Source of the DNA: UBA11051 sp964390495
GTDB taxonomy: Bacteria; Armatimonadota; Zipacnadia; Zipacnadales; UBA11051
DNA: 64,000 bases
Direction: 5' to 3'
Assembly (NCBI GenBank): GCA_964390495.1
Contig: CAYMIN010000004.1
Location: forward strand, 62,001 to 126,000
Each line of letters begins with the position of its first letter. Position 1 is the first letter of the stretch. This document shows, in pieces, positions 10,178 through 17,857 of this stretch. Position numbers and translations under genes: made by a program. The notes below the pieces were generated by a model. It searched no databases, was not told the DNA's origin, and saw only the letters and a program-made list of their open reading frames with translations.

Positions 10178-11296
10178 CTAAAGCCCGGTCGGCAGGCCCT
10201 TGCGCGGGTCCTCCTGCCAGACCTCTTGCAGTTGCTCGACGGCCTTGCGCTGCTTGGCGTTGAGCTTCTTGGGCACGCTGATTTCGACTTGCACGTATTC
10301 GTCGCCGCGGCCGCTCCTGTTGACGCGCGGAAAGCCTTTGCCCTTGAGCCTGAACTTCTGGCCGTTCTTGGTCCCGGCCGGGATCTTCAGATTCACGCGG
10401 CCGTCGGGGGTCGGCACGGCTATCCTGGCCCCCAGCGCCGCCTCCACGAAGGTGACCGGCACGGTAGCGTAGATGTCATCGTCCTGGCGCGTGAAGAAGT
10501 TATGCGGCTGCATCTTGATGACCAGGTAGAGGTCGCCATTGGGCCCGCCGCGCGCGCCGCGGCCGCCTTCACCGGCTATTCGCACCCGCGAGCCGGTCTT
10601 GACGCCGGCCGGGATCTTGACCTTGATCTTGCGGTCCCGGGCCACTTCGCCCCCGCCGCCGCATCTCGGGCATGAGCCGGTGATGATCTGGCCGCTGCCT
10701 TGGCACTGCGGGCAGGCGCTGCCCAGACCGAATAACCCGCCGCTGATCTGACCGCTGCCCCCACAGTGGGGGCAAGTCTCGGTAGTGCCGCCGATGCCGT
10801 CACATTCCGGACAGCGGTCGGCGATGCGCAAGCTCAGGGTCTTCTCGACGCCGCTGAAGGCCTCCCTGAAGCTGATCTCCATCTCGTGCTCGATGTCAGG
10901 GCCGCGCTGTGGCTGCCTGGCAGCGGCATAGTGCCGGGCCCGACCGCCGCCGGTGTACATGTCGCCGAACAGGTCGCCGAAGATCTCGGCGAAGCTGCCG
11001 GCGCCGTACTGGTTGAACACAAAGCCGGCGAAGTCCTGGGCGGATTGGGGACCGCCCTGCTGGCGCGCCTGCTGGTAGGCCTGGCCGAAGCGGTCGTAGT
11101 CCTGGCGCTTGTCCGGATGGCTCAGCACCTCGTAGGCCTGGCTGATCTCCTTGAAGCGCTGCTCGGCGGCCGCATCACCCGGGTTGACGTCCGGGTGATA
11201 CTTGCGCGCCAGCTTGCGGTATGCCTGGCGGATTTCTTTCTGTGAGGCGTCGCGATCTATTCCCAACACCTCATAGAAATCTAGAGTCGCAGCCAT
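10178..11296 (-). CDS. dnaJ: chaperone protein DnaJ
   Basis: A 372-residue type I DnaJ. The J-domain (residues 1-70) has YRKLARKYHPDVNPGD with the HPD tripeptide needed to stimulate DnaK ATPase. A G/F-rich region follows, then a zinc-binding domain with four CxxCxGxG-type motifs: CPECDGIG, CPHCGGSG, CPQCQGSG and CPRCGGGG. The C-terminal substrate-binding domains are present (VKIPAGVKTGSRVRIAGEG, LKIPAGTKNGQKFRLKGKGF). The open frame extends to 11335 but that part runs into a 27-bp inverted repeat; ATG 11296 is preceded by AGAAGG and starts directly before FYEVLGID. Works in the cytoplasm with the adjacent DnaK. No grpE lies between them or elsewhere in the window. Confidence 0.95.
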   Translation of the reverse strand: MAATLDFYEVLGIDRDASQKEIRQAYRKLARKYHPDVNPGDAAAEQRFKEISQAYEVLSHPDKRQDYDRFGQAYQQARQQGGPQSAQDFAGFVFNQYGAGSFAEIFGDLFGDMYTGGGRARHYAAARQPQRGPDIEHEMEISFREAFSGVEKTLSLRIADRCPECDGIGGTTETCPHCGGSGQISGGLFGLGSACPQCQGSGQIITGSCPRCGGGGEVARDRKIKVKIPAGVKTGSRVRIAGEGGRGARGGPNGDLYLVIKMQPHNFFTRQDDDIYATVPVTFVEAALGARIAVPTPDGRVNLKIPAGTKNGQKFRLKGKGFPRVNRSGRGDEYVQVEISVPKKLNAKQRKAVEQLQEVWQEDPRKGLPTGL

Positions 11297-11317
11297 AGTG
11301 CGTTCTCGCCTTCTGTT

Positions 11318-11392
11318 GAAATTGGGGACAGTCACCTATTTTTGTGAAGGAATAGGAGTGGGAGTCAAAAATAGGTGACTGTCCCCAATTTC
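11318..11392. repeat. long perfect inverted repeat between dnaK and dnaJ (GGGGACAGTCACCT family)
   Basis: Two 27-nt arms, 11318-11344 and 11366-11392, are exact reverse complements with a 21-nt loop. Each contains GGGGACAGTCACCTATTTTT. The same core occurs as a single copy at 14943-14957 and as a variant at 15982-16007, so this is a dispersed REP-like family. In RNA it would form a very strong hairpin between dnaK and dnaJ, which could stabilise the dnaK end or dampen dnaJ expression. Confidence 0.85.
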
Positions 11393-11403
11393 GGTCTCAT
11401 CTA

Positions 11404-13287
11404 TTACTCGTCTTCGGCCTCGAAGTCCGCGTCAATCACGTCATCACCGCTGGTATCGGCGCCGGCGCTACTGTCGGCCTCCGGGCCGGTCGGTCCGGTC
11501 TCCGGCTGCCCGCCGCCGGCCTCGGCAGTAGCCTGTTCGTACATGCGCTGCGACACGCCGGCAAAGGCCTGATTAGCTTCGTCCATGGCCCGGCGGATGG
11601 CTGCGACATCATCGCTCTTGGCCGCTTCCTGCAGCGCCTCCACTTTCTCCTGGATCGGCGCTTTCTCGGCCTCGCCGACCTTGTCGCCCAGGTCATTGAG
11701 GGTCTTTTCCAGTTGATACGCCAACTGGTCGGCTTGGTTGCGGGCCTCGGCCAGCTCGCGGAACTTCTTGTCCTCCTCGCTGTGCGCCTCCGCCTCCTGC
11801 ACCATGCCCTCGACCTCATCATCGGCCAGGGCGCCGGAGCCGGTAATGGTGATGTCCTGGTGCTTGCCGGTCGCCTTGTCCTCGGCGGTCACCTTGAGGA
11901 TGCCGTTGCTGTCTATCTCGAACTTGACCTCAATCTGCGGCATGCCACGTGGTGCCGGCGGAATACCGGTCAGATGGAAGCGCCCCAGGGACTTATTCTG
12001 GGAGGCGCGCGAGCGCTCGCCTTGCAGGACGTTGATCTCGACGGTGTTCTGGAAGTCGGTGGCGGTCGAGTAGGTGCGGGTCTGCTGGGTCGGCACCGAG
12101 GTATTGCGCGGGATCACCACATCCATCACATCGCCCAGCGTCTCGACGCCCAGCGTCAGCGGCGTGACATCCACCAGTACCATGTCCTGCACGTCCTGGG
12201 TCAGCACCGCCGCCTGGATCGCGGCACCCATCGCCACGACCTCGTCGGGGTTGATGCCCTTGCGCGGCTCGGTGCCACTGAGGCGTCGCACCAGGTCCTG
12301 CACCGACGGGATCCGCGTCGAGCCGCCCACCAGCAGCACCTCCTCGACCCCGTCGCTGTCCAACTCGGCCTCGCGGATGGCGGTAGTCACGGCCTCCTCG
12401 GTCTTGGCGATGAGGTCGCCGATTAGCTCCTCGAGCTTGGCCCGGGTCAGCGTCATCTCCAGATGCTTGGGGCCCTCGCCGTCAACCGAGGTCACAAACG
12501 GCAGGCTGATGGTGGTCTGCACCGTCGTCGAAAGCTCCATCTTAGCCTTCTCAGCCGCGTCGCGCAGCCGCTGGAGGGCCTGCCGGTCCTTGCGCAGGTC
12601 TATGCCGTTTTCTTTCTTGAATTCCTCGGCGATGTAGTCAACGATGCGCTCGTCGAAGTCGTCGCCGCCCAGGTGGGTATCACCGGAGGTCGCCAGCACT
12701 TCGTAGTAGTCCCGCTCTTCGCTGGCCTTGTCAACCTCGACATCCAGCACCGAGACGTCAAAAGTGCCGCCGCCCAGGTCATAGACCATGATGGTGGCGT
12801 CCTTCTTGTTCTCGTGATAGCCGTAGGCCAGGGCCGCGGCGGTCGGCTCGTTGATGATCCGCAGCACCTTGAGGCCGGCAATCTCGCCGGCATGTTTGGT
12901 CGCGGTGCGCTGGGTGTCATCGAAGTAGGCCGGCACCGTAATAACGGCATCGGTGACCTCTTCGCCCAGATAGGCTTCGGCATCGGCCTTGAGCTTTTGC
13001 AGAATCAACGCCGAGATCTGCTCCGGGCTGTAGTCCTTGCCGTCAATCGTCACGTTCTCGCGGGTGCCCATTTTGCGCTTGATCGAGGCGACGGTGCGCT
13101 CCGGGTTGAGGATCGCCTGGCGCTTGGCCTGCTGGCCGACGAGGCGCTCGCCATTCTTGGAGAAGTGTACTACCGAGGGGGTGGTGCGCCCGCCCTCGGG
13201 GTTGACGATAATCGTGGGTTCGCCGGCCTCAACGACCGCGACACACGAGTTGGTCGTCCCCAGGTCAATACCAATAGCTTTTGCCAT
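11404..13287 (-). CDS. dnaK: molecular chaperone DnaK (Hsp70)
   Basis: A 627-residue Hsp70. AKAIGIDLGTTNSCVAV is the phosphate-1 motif; VYDLGGGTFDVSVLD and LLVGGSTRIPSVQ are the phosphate-2 and adenosine motifs; DVTPLTLGVETLG is the interdomain linker/substrate domain entry. The C-terminus ends DVIDADFEAEDE, close to the EEVD-like acidic bacterial tail. A TTG at 13290 extends the frame by one codon but the ATG at 13287, after GGTGAAG, is the normal start. It folds and protects nascent and stressed proteins with DnaJ and an exchange factor. It is the promoter-proximal gene of the heat-shock operon, with a consensus promoter and HspR operator about 85-110 bp upstream. Confidence 0.97.
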   Translation of the reverse strand: MAKAIGIDLGTTNSCVAVVEAGEPTIIVNPEGGRTTPSVVHFSKNGERLVGQQAKRQAILNPERTVASIKRKMGTRENVTIDGKDYSPEQISALILQKLKADAEAYLGEEVTDAVITVPAYFDDTQRTATKHAGEIAGLKVLRIINEPTAAALAYGYHENKKDATIMVYDLGGGTFDVSVLDVEVDKASEERDYYEVLATSGDTHLGGDDFDERIVDYIAEEFKKENGIDLRKDRQALQRLRDAAEKAKMELSTTVQTTISLPFVTSVDGEGPKHLEMTLTRAKLEELIGDLIAKTEEAVTTAIREAELDSDGVEEVLLVGGSTRIPSVQDLVRRLSGTEPRKGINPDEVVAMGAAIQAAVLTQDVQDMVLVDVTPLTLGVETLGDVMDVVIPRNTSVPTQQTRTYSTATDFQNTVEINVLQGERSRASQNKSLGRFHLTGIPPAPRGMPQIEVKFEIDSNGILKVTAEDKATGKHQDITITGSGALADDEVEGMVQEAEAHSEEDKKFRELAEARNQADQLAYQLEKTLNDLGDKVGEAEKAPIQEKVEALQEAAKSDDVAAIRRAMDEANQAFAGVSQRMYEQATAEAGGGQPETGPTGPEADSSAGADTSGDDVIDADFEAEDE

Positions 13288-13370
13288 CAAACTTCACCGC
13301 CTTGCAGTTTTGGCCCGCCTACGTCAGATAGGTAGGTTGCTGGTCCGTTTTGGGTCATAACATCGGGCGT

Positions 13371-13399
13371 ATTATAAACCTTGAGTGCAATATTGTCAA
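13371..13399 (-). promoter_or_regulatory. sigma-70 promoter of dnaK
   Basis: Minus strand TTGACA (plus 13394-13399), 17-nt spacer, TATAAT (plus 13371-13376): both hexamers match consensus exactly. It lies about 85 bp upstream of the dnaK ATG. No CIRCE element was seen. Confidence 0.88.
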
Positions 13400-13400
13400 G
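13380..13400. promoter_or_regulatory. HspR operator (HAIR element) overlapping the dnaK promoter
   Basis: CTTGAGT - 7 nt - TGTCAAG, compared with the HAIR consensus CTTGAGT-N7-ACTCAAG: the left half is exact, the right half matches in 5 of 7. The right half covers the -35 hexamer and the left half sits in the spacer, so bound HspR would block RNA polymerase. Confidence 0.82.
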
Positions 13401-13457
13401 ATATTTGATAAGGTTTTCTCATGCCCCGTAATCCGCCTGCCAAGGCCCCAGAACGCA

Positions 13458-13489
13458 CAAAATACCACCCGCACAAGTGCGGGTGGTAT
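13458..13489 (-). terminator. intrinsic terminator at the end of the prepilin array
   Basis: Arms ATACCACCCGCAC (13462-13474) and GTGCGGGTGGTAT (13477-13489), 13 bp and perfect, followed on the minus strand by TTTTG. It lies 48 bp beyond the stop of the last prepilin gene. Confidence 0.82.
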
Positions 13490-13536
13490 CAGTCACCAGC
13501 AGAGCGTAGCCTACGGCTTGGCGCCGTTCAGGTGCC

Positions 13537-14181
13537 CTAGTGGTCGTGGCCCCAGAGGCGGCGGCCAAAGGTATCGGTGCGCATGAACTGGCTGATAGCC
13601 AGCCACTTGGCGTGCCCGTCCATGTACCCCACGTTGCTGCCATTGTTGTGCACGATGCCCACGTGTCCGGTATAGGGCGGAACCCAATGGCTGGCACGAT
13701 AGCTGACATACGAGTAGGCGTAGGTGGAGCCACCGGGGCCGTCGGGGCGGGTGCAGCAGAAGATCATCGTCTCGGCTGGGTAGCGCCAGTAGGCCAGCCC
13801 CACCTTGGCCTGGCTCGAATGGCACCAGTAGGGCATCCCGTTATAGCTCCAGCCGTAGCCGACGCTGTACTCAGGTTTACTGGGGCATTTCCAGATATCG
13901 CTGTTCTTGATATAAGGCTCCAGTAGCACGTACCAGGCATAAGAGCCCCCGCTGCCGGGAGGATAGACTGCATAGGTACTTGCCGACACAATTTTCTCGT
14001 CATAGTCCTGCACGTATTGCATAAGCGCCAGCCCCAACTGCTTGCAGTTGCTGAGGCATGAGGTCTGGCGCGCCTTCTCCCGGGCCCTGGCGAAGACCGG
14101 AAACAGGATCGCCGCCAGAATCGCGATGATCGCGATGACTACCAACAACTCGATCAGTGTGAAGCCTCGTACCGTTTTCAC
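13537..14181 (-). CDS. prepilin-like protein with N-terminal methylation motif, paralog A
   Basis: A 214-residue type IV pilin/pseudopilin-like protein. After a short basic leader MKTVRG comes FTLIELLVVIAIIAI, the prepilin peptidase site (G^F, with the +5 Glu) and hydrophobic helix. FPVFARAREKARQ then continues the helix. The globular part has CLSNCKQLGLAL, a CPSKPEYSVGYGWSYN segment, and ends with VGYMDGHAKWLA and GHDH. This is the DUF1559/H-x9-DG-type architecture of Armatimonadota and Planctomycetota, of unknown substrate. Two GTGs are possible (14187 and 14181); the second has AAGGAGG at 7 nt and gives a normal leader. It starts only 34 bp after paralog B, so the two may be co-transcribed, and an intrinsic terminator follows it. 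Confidence 0.88.
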   Translation of the reverse strand: MKTVRGFTLIELLVVIAIIAILAAILFPVFARAREKARQTSCLSNCKQLGLALMQYVQDYDEKIVSASTYAVYPPGSGGSYAWYVLLEPYIKNSDIWKCPSKPEYSVGYGWSYNGMPYWCHSSQAKVGLAYWRYPAETMIFCCTRPDGPGGSTYAYSYVSYRASHWVPPYTGHVGIVHNNGSNVGYMDGHAKWLAISQFMRTDTFGRRLWGHDH

Positions 14182-14215
14182 AATCACGCCTCCTTAGATT
14201 TAGTGTTTTGGACAG

Positions 14216-14863
14216 CTACAAGTACCAGTACAGCGTTCCGCCGTTGCCCACGGGCCGGGAGGGGCCGGGCTTCATCCACTTGGCATGACCGTCAACGAAG
14301 CCGATATTCCATCCGCCGTTGTGAATCGTCACCCAGCGGTTGGGATCGCAGGAGCTTGATCCCCACAGGCGGTAGAAGGCCCAGGAGGGGTAATCTGCGC
14401 CATGGTGGTCGGCGATGGCGACATGTTGGGCGGGATAGTCAATGTCGGCGAGCTTGACGCCCTCATATATGGCTCCGGTTCGGTCCGGATGATTGCCGAC
14501 ATAGCCGAGATAGACGTTCCAGCCGTAGCCGAGCCAGTCTGCGGGGTTGCTGGGGCAGTAGAAGACCTGGCGGTTCATGACATACGGATAGAGGAGATCC
14601 GGCCAGTAGAGGGTGGTACCGCTACCGCCATACCAGGGTCTCGGGACGGAAACGGGGGAGATGATCTCCCCGAATAGGAGCGTCTCGTCATAGTCCTGAA
14701 TGTACATGTGGACGGCCAGGGCCATCTGCTTGACGTTGTTGAGGCAGCTTGTCTGCCGGGCTTTCTCGCGGGCCCGGGCGAAGACCGGAAACAGAATCGC
14801 CGCCAGGATCGCGATGATGGCGATCACTACCAGTAACTCAATAAGTGTAAATCCCTTCCGCAT
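14216..14863 (-). CDS. prepilin-like protein, paralog B
   Basis: A 215-residue protein with leader MRKG^FTLIELLVV, the common FPVFARAREKARQ helix, CLNNVKQMALAVHMY, a tyrosine/glycine-rich middle (CPSNPADWLGYGWNVY) and a C-terminal box GFVDGHAKWMKPGPS. The ATG at 14863 follows a GGAGG; the longer frame to 14911 reads through a palindromic repeat and is not credible. Its first 30 codons and about 60 bp of leader are nearly identical at DNA level to those of paralog C, while the rest has diverged, pointing to recent duplication or gene conversion. Expected to be processed by a prepilin peptidase and exposed at the cell surface or in the periplasm. Confidence 0.88.
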   Translation of the reverse strand: MRKGFTLIELLVVIAIIAILAAILFPVFARAREKARQTSCLNNVKQMALAVHMYIQDYDETLLFGEIISPVSVPRPWYGGSGTTLYWPDLLYPYVMNRQVFYCPSNPADWLGYGWNVYLGYVGNHPDRTGAIYEGVKLADIDYPAQHVAIADHHGADYPSWAFYRLWGSSSCDPNRWVTIHNGGWNIGFVDGHAKWMKPGPSRPVGNGGTLYWYL

Positions 14864-14900
14864 CACAATACCTCCTCTGCTTCTTCCCCTACCAGTATTC

Positions 14901-14919
14901 GACAGGCGCAAGGCCTGTC
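14901..14919. repeat. REP-like palindrome GACAGGC/GCCTGTC, copy 1
   Basis: GACAGGC-GCAAG-GCCTGTC, about 40 bp upstream of prepilin B. An identical copy stands at the same position upstream of prepilin C. Confidence 0.7.
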
Positions 14920-14942
14920 CTACCTGACCCTACAGCCCCACA

Positions 14943-14957
14943 TGGGGACAGTCACCT
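14943..14957. repeat. single copy of the GGGGACAGTCACCT core
   Basis: TGGGGACAGTCACCT in the gap between prepilins C and B, matching the arm of the inverted repeat at 11318-11392. No opposite arm was seen nearby. Confidence 0.6.
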
Positions 14958-15104
14958 CTTGCTGCACCGGATTGCGGCCCCCAGTAACAGGAACGGCAAG
15001 CAATGGGCAACTGCCCGCCATCTGGCGCCCCCGATTTCCAGGCTCGCGCGCATCGCCTGATGCCCCCTTGAGAGAAGGGGCTGCTGGTCGCCGTTAAGGC
15101 AGTC

Positions 15105-15746
15105 CTAGGACGGCCTGGAGTGGTACCAGCGGATCTGATTGTCAGTGCTGGTACCGATCAGGTCCGACTTCTTGATCCACTTGGCGTGGCCGTCCACATA
15201 GCCGAAGTTGCCGCCACCGTTATGGATGTCGGTGAGGCGGTCGGTGAGGGTGGGATAGCAGACGGCGCAGTAGAGCCAGTTATAGCCTCTGGCAGTATCG
15301 CCCAGCATGATGACTTGGGCCGGATACCTGACCGCCGCCAGCTTGACCGCCCAATTGGGGGTCGAAGTGCTGCCCATATAGTAGGGCAGGTGGGGGTAGT
15401 TCCAGCCGTAGCCACACTCGTTGGTCCGCGAGGGACAGATGGCGATCTGGTTGTTGTGCACGTAGGGCTCCAACGGGCTGCGGAGGGTGGAGGAGGGGTA
15501 GGCTAGGTGATAGAACAGGTTCCACCACACGTTGGGGGCGGGTCCGCCTTGGCCATAGGGCAACTGCTCGTCATTGTCCTGGGCGTACATTAGAACACCC
15601 AGAGTGAGTTGCTTGACATTACTCAAGCAGCTCGACTGCCGGGCCTTCTCGCGGGCCCTGGCGAAGACCGGAAACAGAATCGCCGCCAGGATCGCGATGA
15701 TGGCGATCACTACCAGTAACTCAATAAGTGTAAATCCCTTCCGCAT
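15105..15746 (-). CDS. prepilin-like protein, paralog C
   Basis: A 213-residue paralog: leader MRKG^FTLIELLVV, FPVFARAREKARQ, CLSNVKQLTLGVLMYAQDNDEQ, a distinct middle part (AYPSSTLRSPLEPYVHNNQ; CPSRTNECGYGWNYPHL) and the box FGYVDGHAKWIKKSDL. The ATG follows GAGGAGGTATTGTG, exactly as in paralog B. The N-terminal third is shared with paralog B but the C-terminal two thirds differ, so the surface part has been free to change. It is separated from B by 241 bp containing a dispersed repeat core and from D by 285 bp. Confidence 0.88.
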   Translation of the reverse strand: MRKGFTLIELLVVIAIIAILAAILFPVFARAREKARQSSCLSNVKQLTLGVLMYAQDNDEQLPYGQGGPAPNVWWNLFYHLAYPSSTLRSPLEPYVHNNQIAICPSRTNECGYGWNYPHLPYYMGSTSTPNWAVKLAAVRYPAQVIMLGDTARGYNWLYCAVCYPTLTDRLTDIHNGGGNFGYVDGHAKWIKKSDLIGTSTDNQIRWYHSRPS

Positions 15747-15783
15747 CACAATACCTCCTCTGCTTCTTCCCCTACCAGTATTC

Positions 15784-15802
15784 GACAGGCGCAAGGCCTG
15801 TC
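15784..15802. repeat. REP-like palindrome GACAGGC/GCCTGTC, copy 2
   Basis: Identical to the copy at 14901-14919, at the same distance from the start of prepilin C. It belongs to a block of about 165 bp shared with prepilin B. Confidence 0.7.
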
Positions 15803-15981
15803 CTACCCCACTGCATAGACGAAACTGAAAATAGCCCTCCAGCTCTCGCGGCCGCGGTGAGTTCCGCGCCCGCTGCTTCGCGGGAAAGTGGCTGACTGTT
15901 CCTCAAGCTCACTACTAGAAGCGGTTCCAAAACTTAGTTTTCAGGACTCGCGAACTGGCAAAGCGCTGCTTCTGGTACCCA

Positions 15982-16007
15982 GGGGACAGTCCCTAAAGGG
16001 ACAGTCC
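15982..16007. repeat. tandem pseudo-palindrome of GGGACAGTCC units
   Basis: GGGGACAGTCCC and, after AAA, GGGACAGTCC, each close to self-complementary (GGGACTGTCCC on the other strand). A relative of the GGGGACAGTCACCT family, lying just downstream of prepilin D. Confidence 0.65.
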
Positions 16008-16031
16008 TCCATGGGGGTCTTGGAACAGCTT

Positions 16032-16649
16032 CTAGGGCGCATAGCGCCAGGGCGCGGCCACACCCGGCACGCTCTTGGCCACTTCGCTGAGTGGATACCA
16101 CTTAGCGTGCCCGTCAACCAGTCCATAGTTGCCGCTGCCATGATGGCGGTGACACAGATAGGTGGCATTGCGCCGGTAGAGATAGGCGTGGCAGTTGGAG
16201 CTCTGGTAGCCGTTGTCGCCGATTAGAATCGTCTCCGCCGGGTGGTCCAGCTCCGCCAGGTTGGTGGCCCAGCCGGTGCCGTGGGACCCGCAGTAGTAGC
16301 CAAATTCCGAAGTGTTCCAGCCGTAATCATAGTACCCCCCGTTCTCGCTGGGACACTGGAAGAACTGGTAGTTCTTCACATACGGCTGGATGAGGTCATA
16401 CCAGCGCCGCGTCATGGAGTGGTTGCAGGGGGCGGAGGCATACATCACCAGCGCGCCAGGCACAAGCCTTTCGTCGTAATCCTGAGTGTACATCAGAATC
16501 GCCAGCATGAGTTGCTTGACATTGCTGAGGCAGCTTGTCTGTCGCGCCTTCTCGCGAGCCCGGGCAAAAACCGGGAAGAGGATCGCCGCCAGGATCGCGA
16601 TAATCGCGATGACAACTAGCAGTTCGATAAGGGTGAATCCACGTTTCAT
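16032..16649 (-). CDS. prepilin-like protein, paralog D
   Basis: A 205-residue paralog with leader MKRG^FTLIELLVV and FPVFARAREKARQ, then CLSNVKQLMLAILMYTQDYDERL. The variable region contains PYVKNYQFFQCPSENGGYY and GWATNLAELDHPAETIL, and the end box is NYGLVDGHAKWYPLSEV. ATG 16649 follows GGGAGGTGTGGAG. It resembles paralog E more than B or C: both share the MKRG leader and the GYYxGSHGTGW segment. A possible histidine/cysteine-rich patch (LCHRHHGSGNY) precedes the end box. Confidence 0.88.
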   Translation of the reverse strand: MKRGFTLIELLVVIAIIAILAAILFPVFARAREKARQTSCLSNVKQLMLAILMYTQDYDERLVPGALVMYASAPCNHSMTRRWYDLIQPYVKNYQFFQCPSENGGYYDYGWNTSEFGYYCGSHGTGWATNLAELDHPAETILIGDNGYQSSNCHAYLYRRNATYLCHRHHGSGNYGLVDGHAKWYPLSEVAKSVPGVAAPWRYAP

Positions 16650-16855
16650 CTCCACACCTCCCAATTACCATGCGTTAGCGGAAGATTCACCGAATAACGG
16701 CCATCTCTGTAAGCTCGACTCGCCCCCCTTTCGCACAGACAGCCGTAACTGCGCGCAATTCGCAATTGCTATCTATATTCTTTTCCACGCGCACCTACTT
16801 CAAACCTGCTAATCCGCACTTTTTTTCTGTTGGCCTGCTGGGAAGGTTGCGCCAA

Positions 16856-16889
16856 GAAAAAACGCCACCTGCTGGTCGGCAGATGGCGT
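16856..16889 (-). terminator. intrinsic terminator after prepilin E
   Basis: Arms ACGCCACCTGC (16862-16872) and GCAGATGGCGT (16879-16889), 11 bp with one G-T pair, followed by TTTTTTC on the minus strand. It suggests prepilin E is transcribed alone. Confidence 0.82.
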
Positions 16890-16940
16890 TGTAGCGATCT
16901 CTGGCTTGGTATGTCGTCGTGGTAACGGCACATGGCGCGA

Positions 16941-17528
16941 CTAATACCGCCAGGGCGGCCCGGACGCGAGCAAACGGCTCTTATCGTACCACTTAGCGTG
17001 CCCGTCGCACAGGCCCATATTGCCGCCGCCGTTGTGGCGGCTCGGCAGGTAGGTGCTGGAGCATTTGTACAGATACCGCTTGGAGCCGCTGCTGCCGACG
17101 CCGGCTTCAGAATTGTCTCCCAACAGAATCGTCTCGGCTGGGTTGGCAATCTCGGCCAGTTTTGTGCACCAGCCGGTGCCGTGGGAGCCGTAGTAGTACC
17201 CGAACTCCTGGTAGTTCCAGCCGTAGCCATACTCGGTCCCGGGCTTGCTTGGGCAAATGAATATCTGGGTGTTGTTTAGATAGGGCGCTACGCACTGATA
17301 CCAGTAGTATGGACGCACGGGGGATGGATAGGCAGCGGCGATGAGCGTGTCGTCGTAGTCCTGGGCGTACATCAGCACCCCTAGCATGAGTTGCTTGACA
17401 TTGCTCAAGCAGCTCGACTGGCGCGCTTTCTCGCGGGCCCTGGCGAAGACCGGGAACAGAATCGCCGCCAGAATCGCGATAATCGCGATCACCACCAGCA
17501 GTTCAATGAGCGTAAAGCCCCGTTTCAT
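16941..17528 (-). CDS. prepilin-like protein, paralog E
   Basis: A 195-residue protein, first of the array in transcription order. Leader MKRG^FTLIELLVV, then FPVFARAREKARQ, CLSNVKQLMLGVLMYAQDYDD, a middle with CPSKPGTEYGYGWNYQEFGYY, and the end box MGLCDGHAKWYDKSRL. ATG 17528 follows GGAGGTGTCGAG; the longer frame to 17588 has no ribosome site. A short loop rich in Cys and Lys/Arg (KRYLYKCSSTYLPSRH) precedes the box and may form a disulfide with the CPS cysteine. It has its own terminator downstream. Confidence 0.88.
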   Translation of the reverse strand: MKRGFTLIELLVVIAIIAILAAILFPVFARAREKARQSSCLSNVKQLMLGVLMYAQDYDDTLIAAAYPSPVRPYYWYQCVAPYLNNTQIFICPSKPGTEYGYGWNYQEFGYYYGSHGTGWCTKLAEIANPAETILLGDNSEAGVGSSGSKRYLYKCSSTYLPSRHNGGGNMGLCDGHAKWYDKSRLLASGPPWRY

Positions 17529-17857
17529 CTCGACACCTCCACATTCGAATACCCAATGTACCTGCCACTGGACACCATTATTGCACATTTACATTATTGA
17601 CTGCAAGGCGGGTTGTCAAACCCCAGACGCCTCTTCTTCCGTCTGGCCGGGTTCTTTATAGGCCGAGCTACGCGGGACAGTGGTTGGGCCGGATGGGGAC
17701 CCCAAACGTCCCCCATTCGGCCCCTCCACATGACAACCGCACACGGCATAGCCACTCAAGATGTGGGTAATGCATAGCGGCTTGGCAGGGGGTGAAGGAG
17801 CCTGCCGGCCCGGTGCCGAAATGTCCTGCGCCATAGTCCGCGCTTACGACAGTCTCT
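17529..17857. other. divergent intergenic region with a 15-bp hairpin
   Basis: The 329-bp space between prepilin E (minus) and the glycosyltransferase (plus). It must hold both promoters. The only clear structure is a near-perfect hairpin, GGGCCGGATGGGGAC (17686-17700) against GTCCCCCATTCGGCCC (17708-17723). A weak minus-strand candidate, TTGCAG with CAATAA 17 nt away, lies near 17573-17601. No small gene was seen. Confidence 0.5.
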
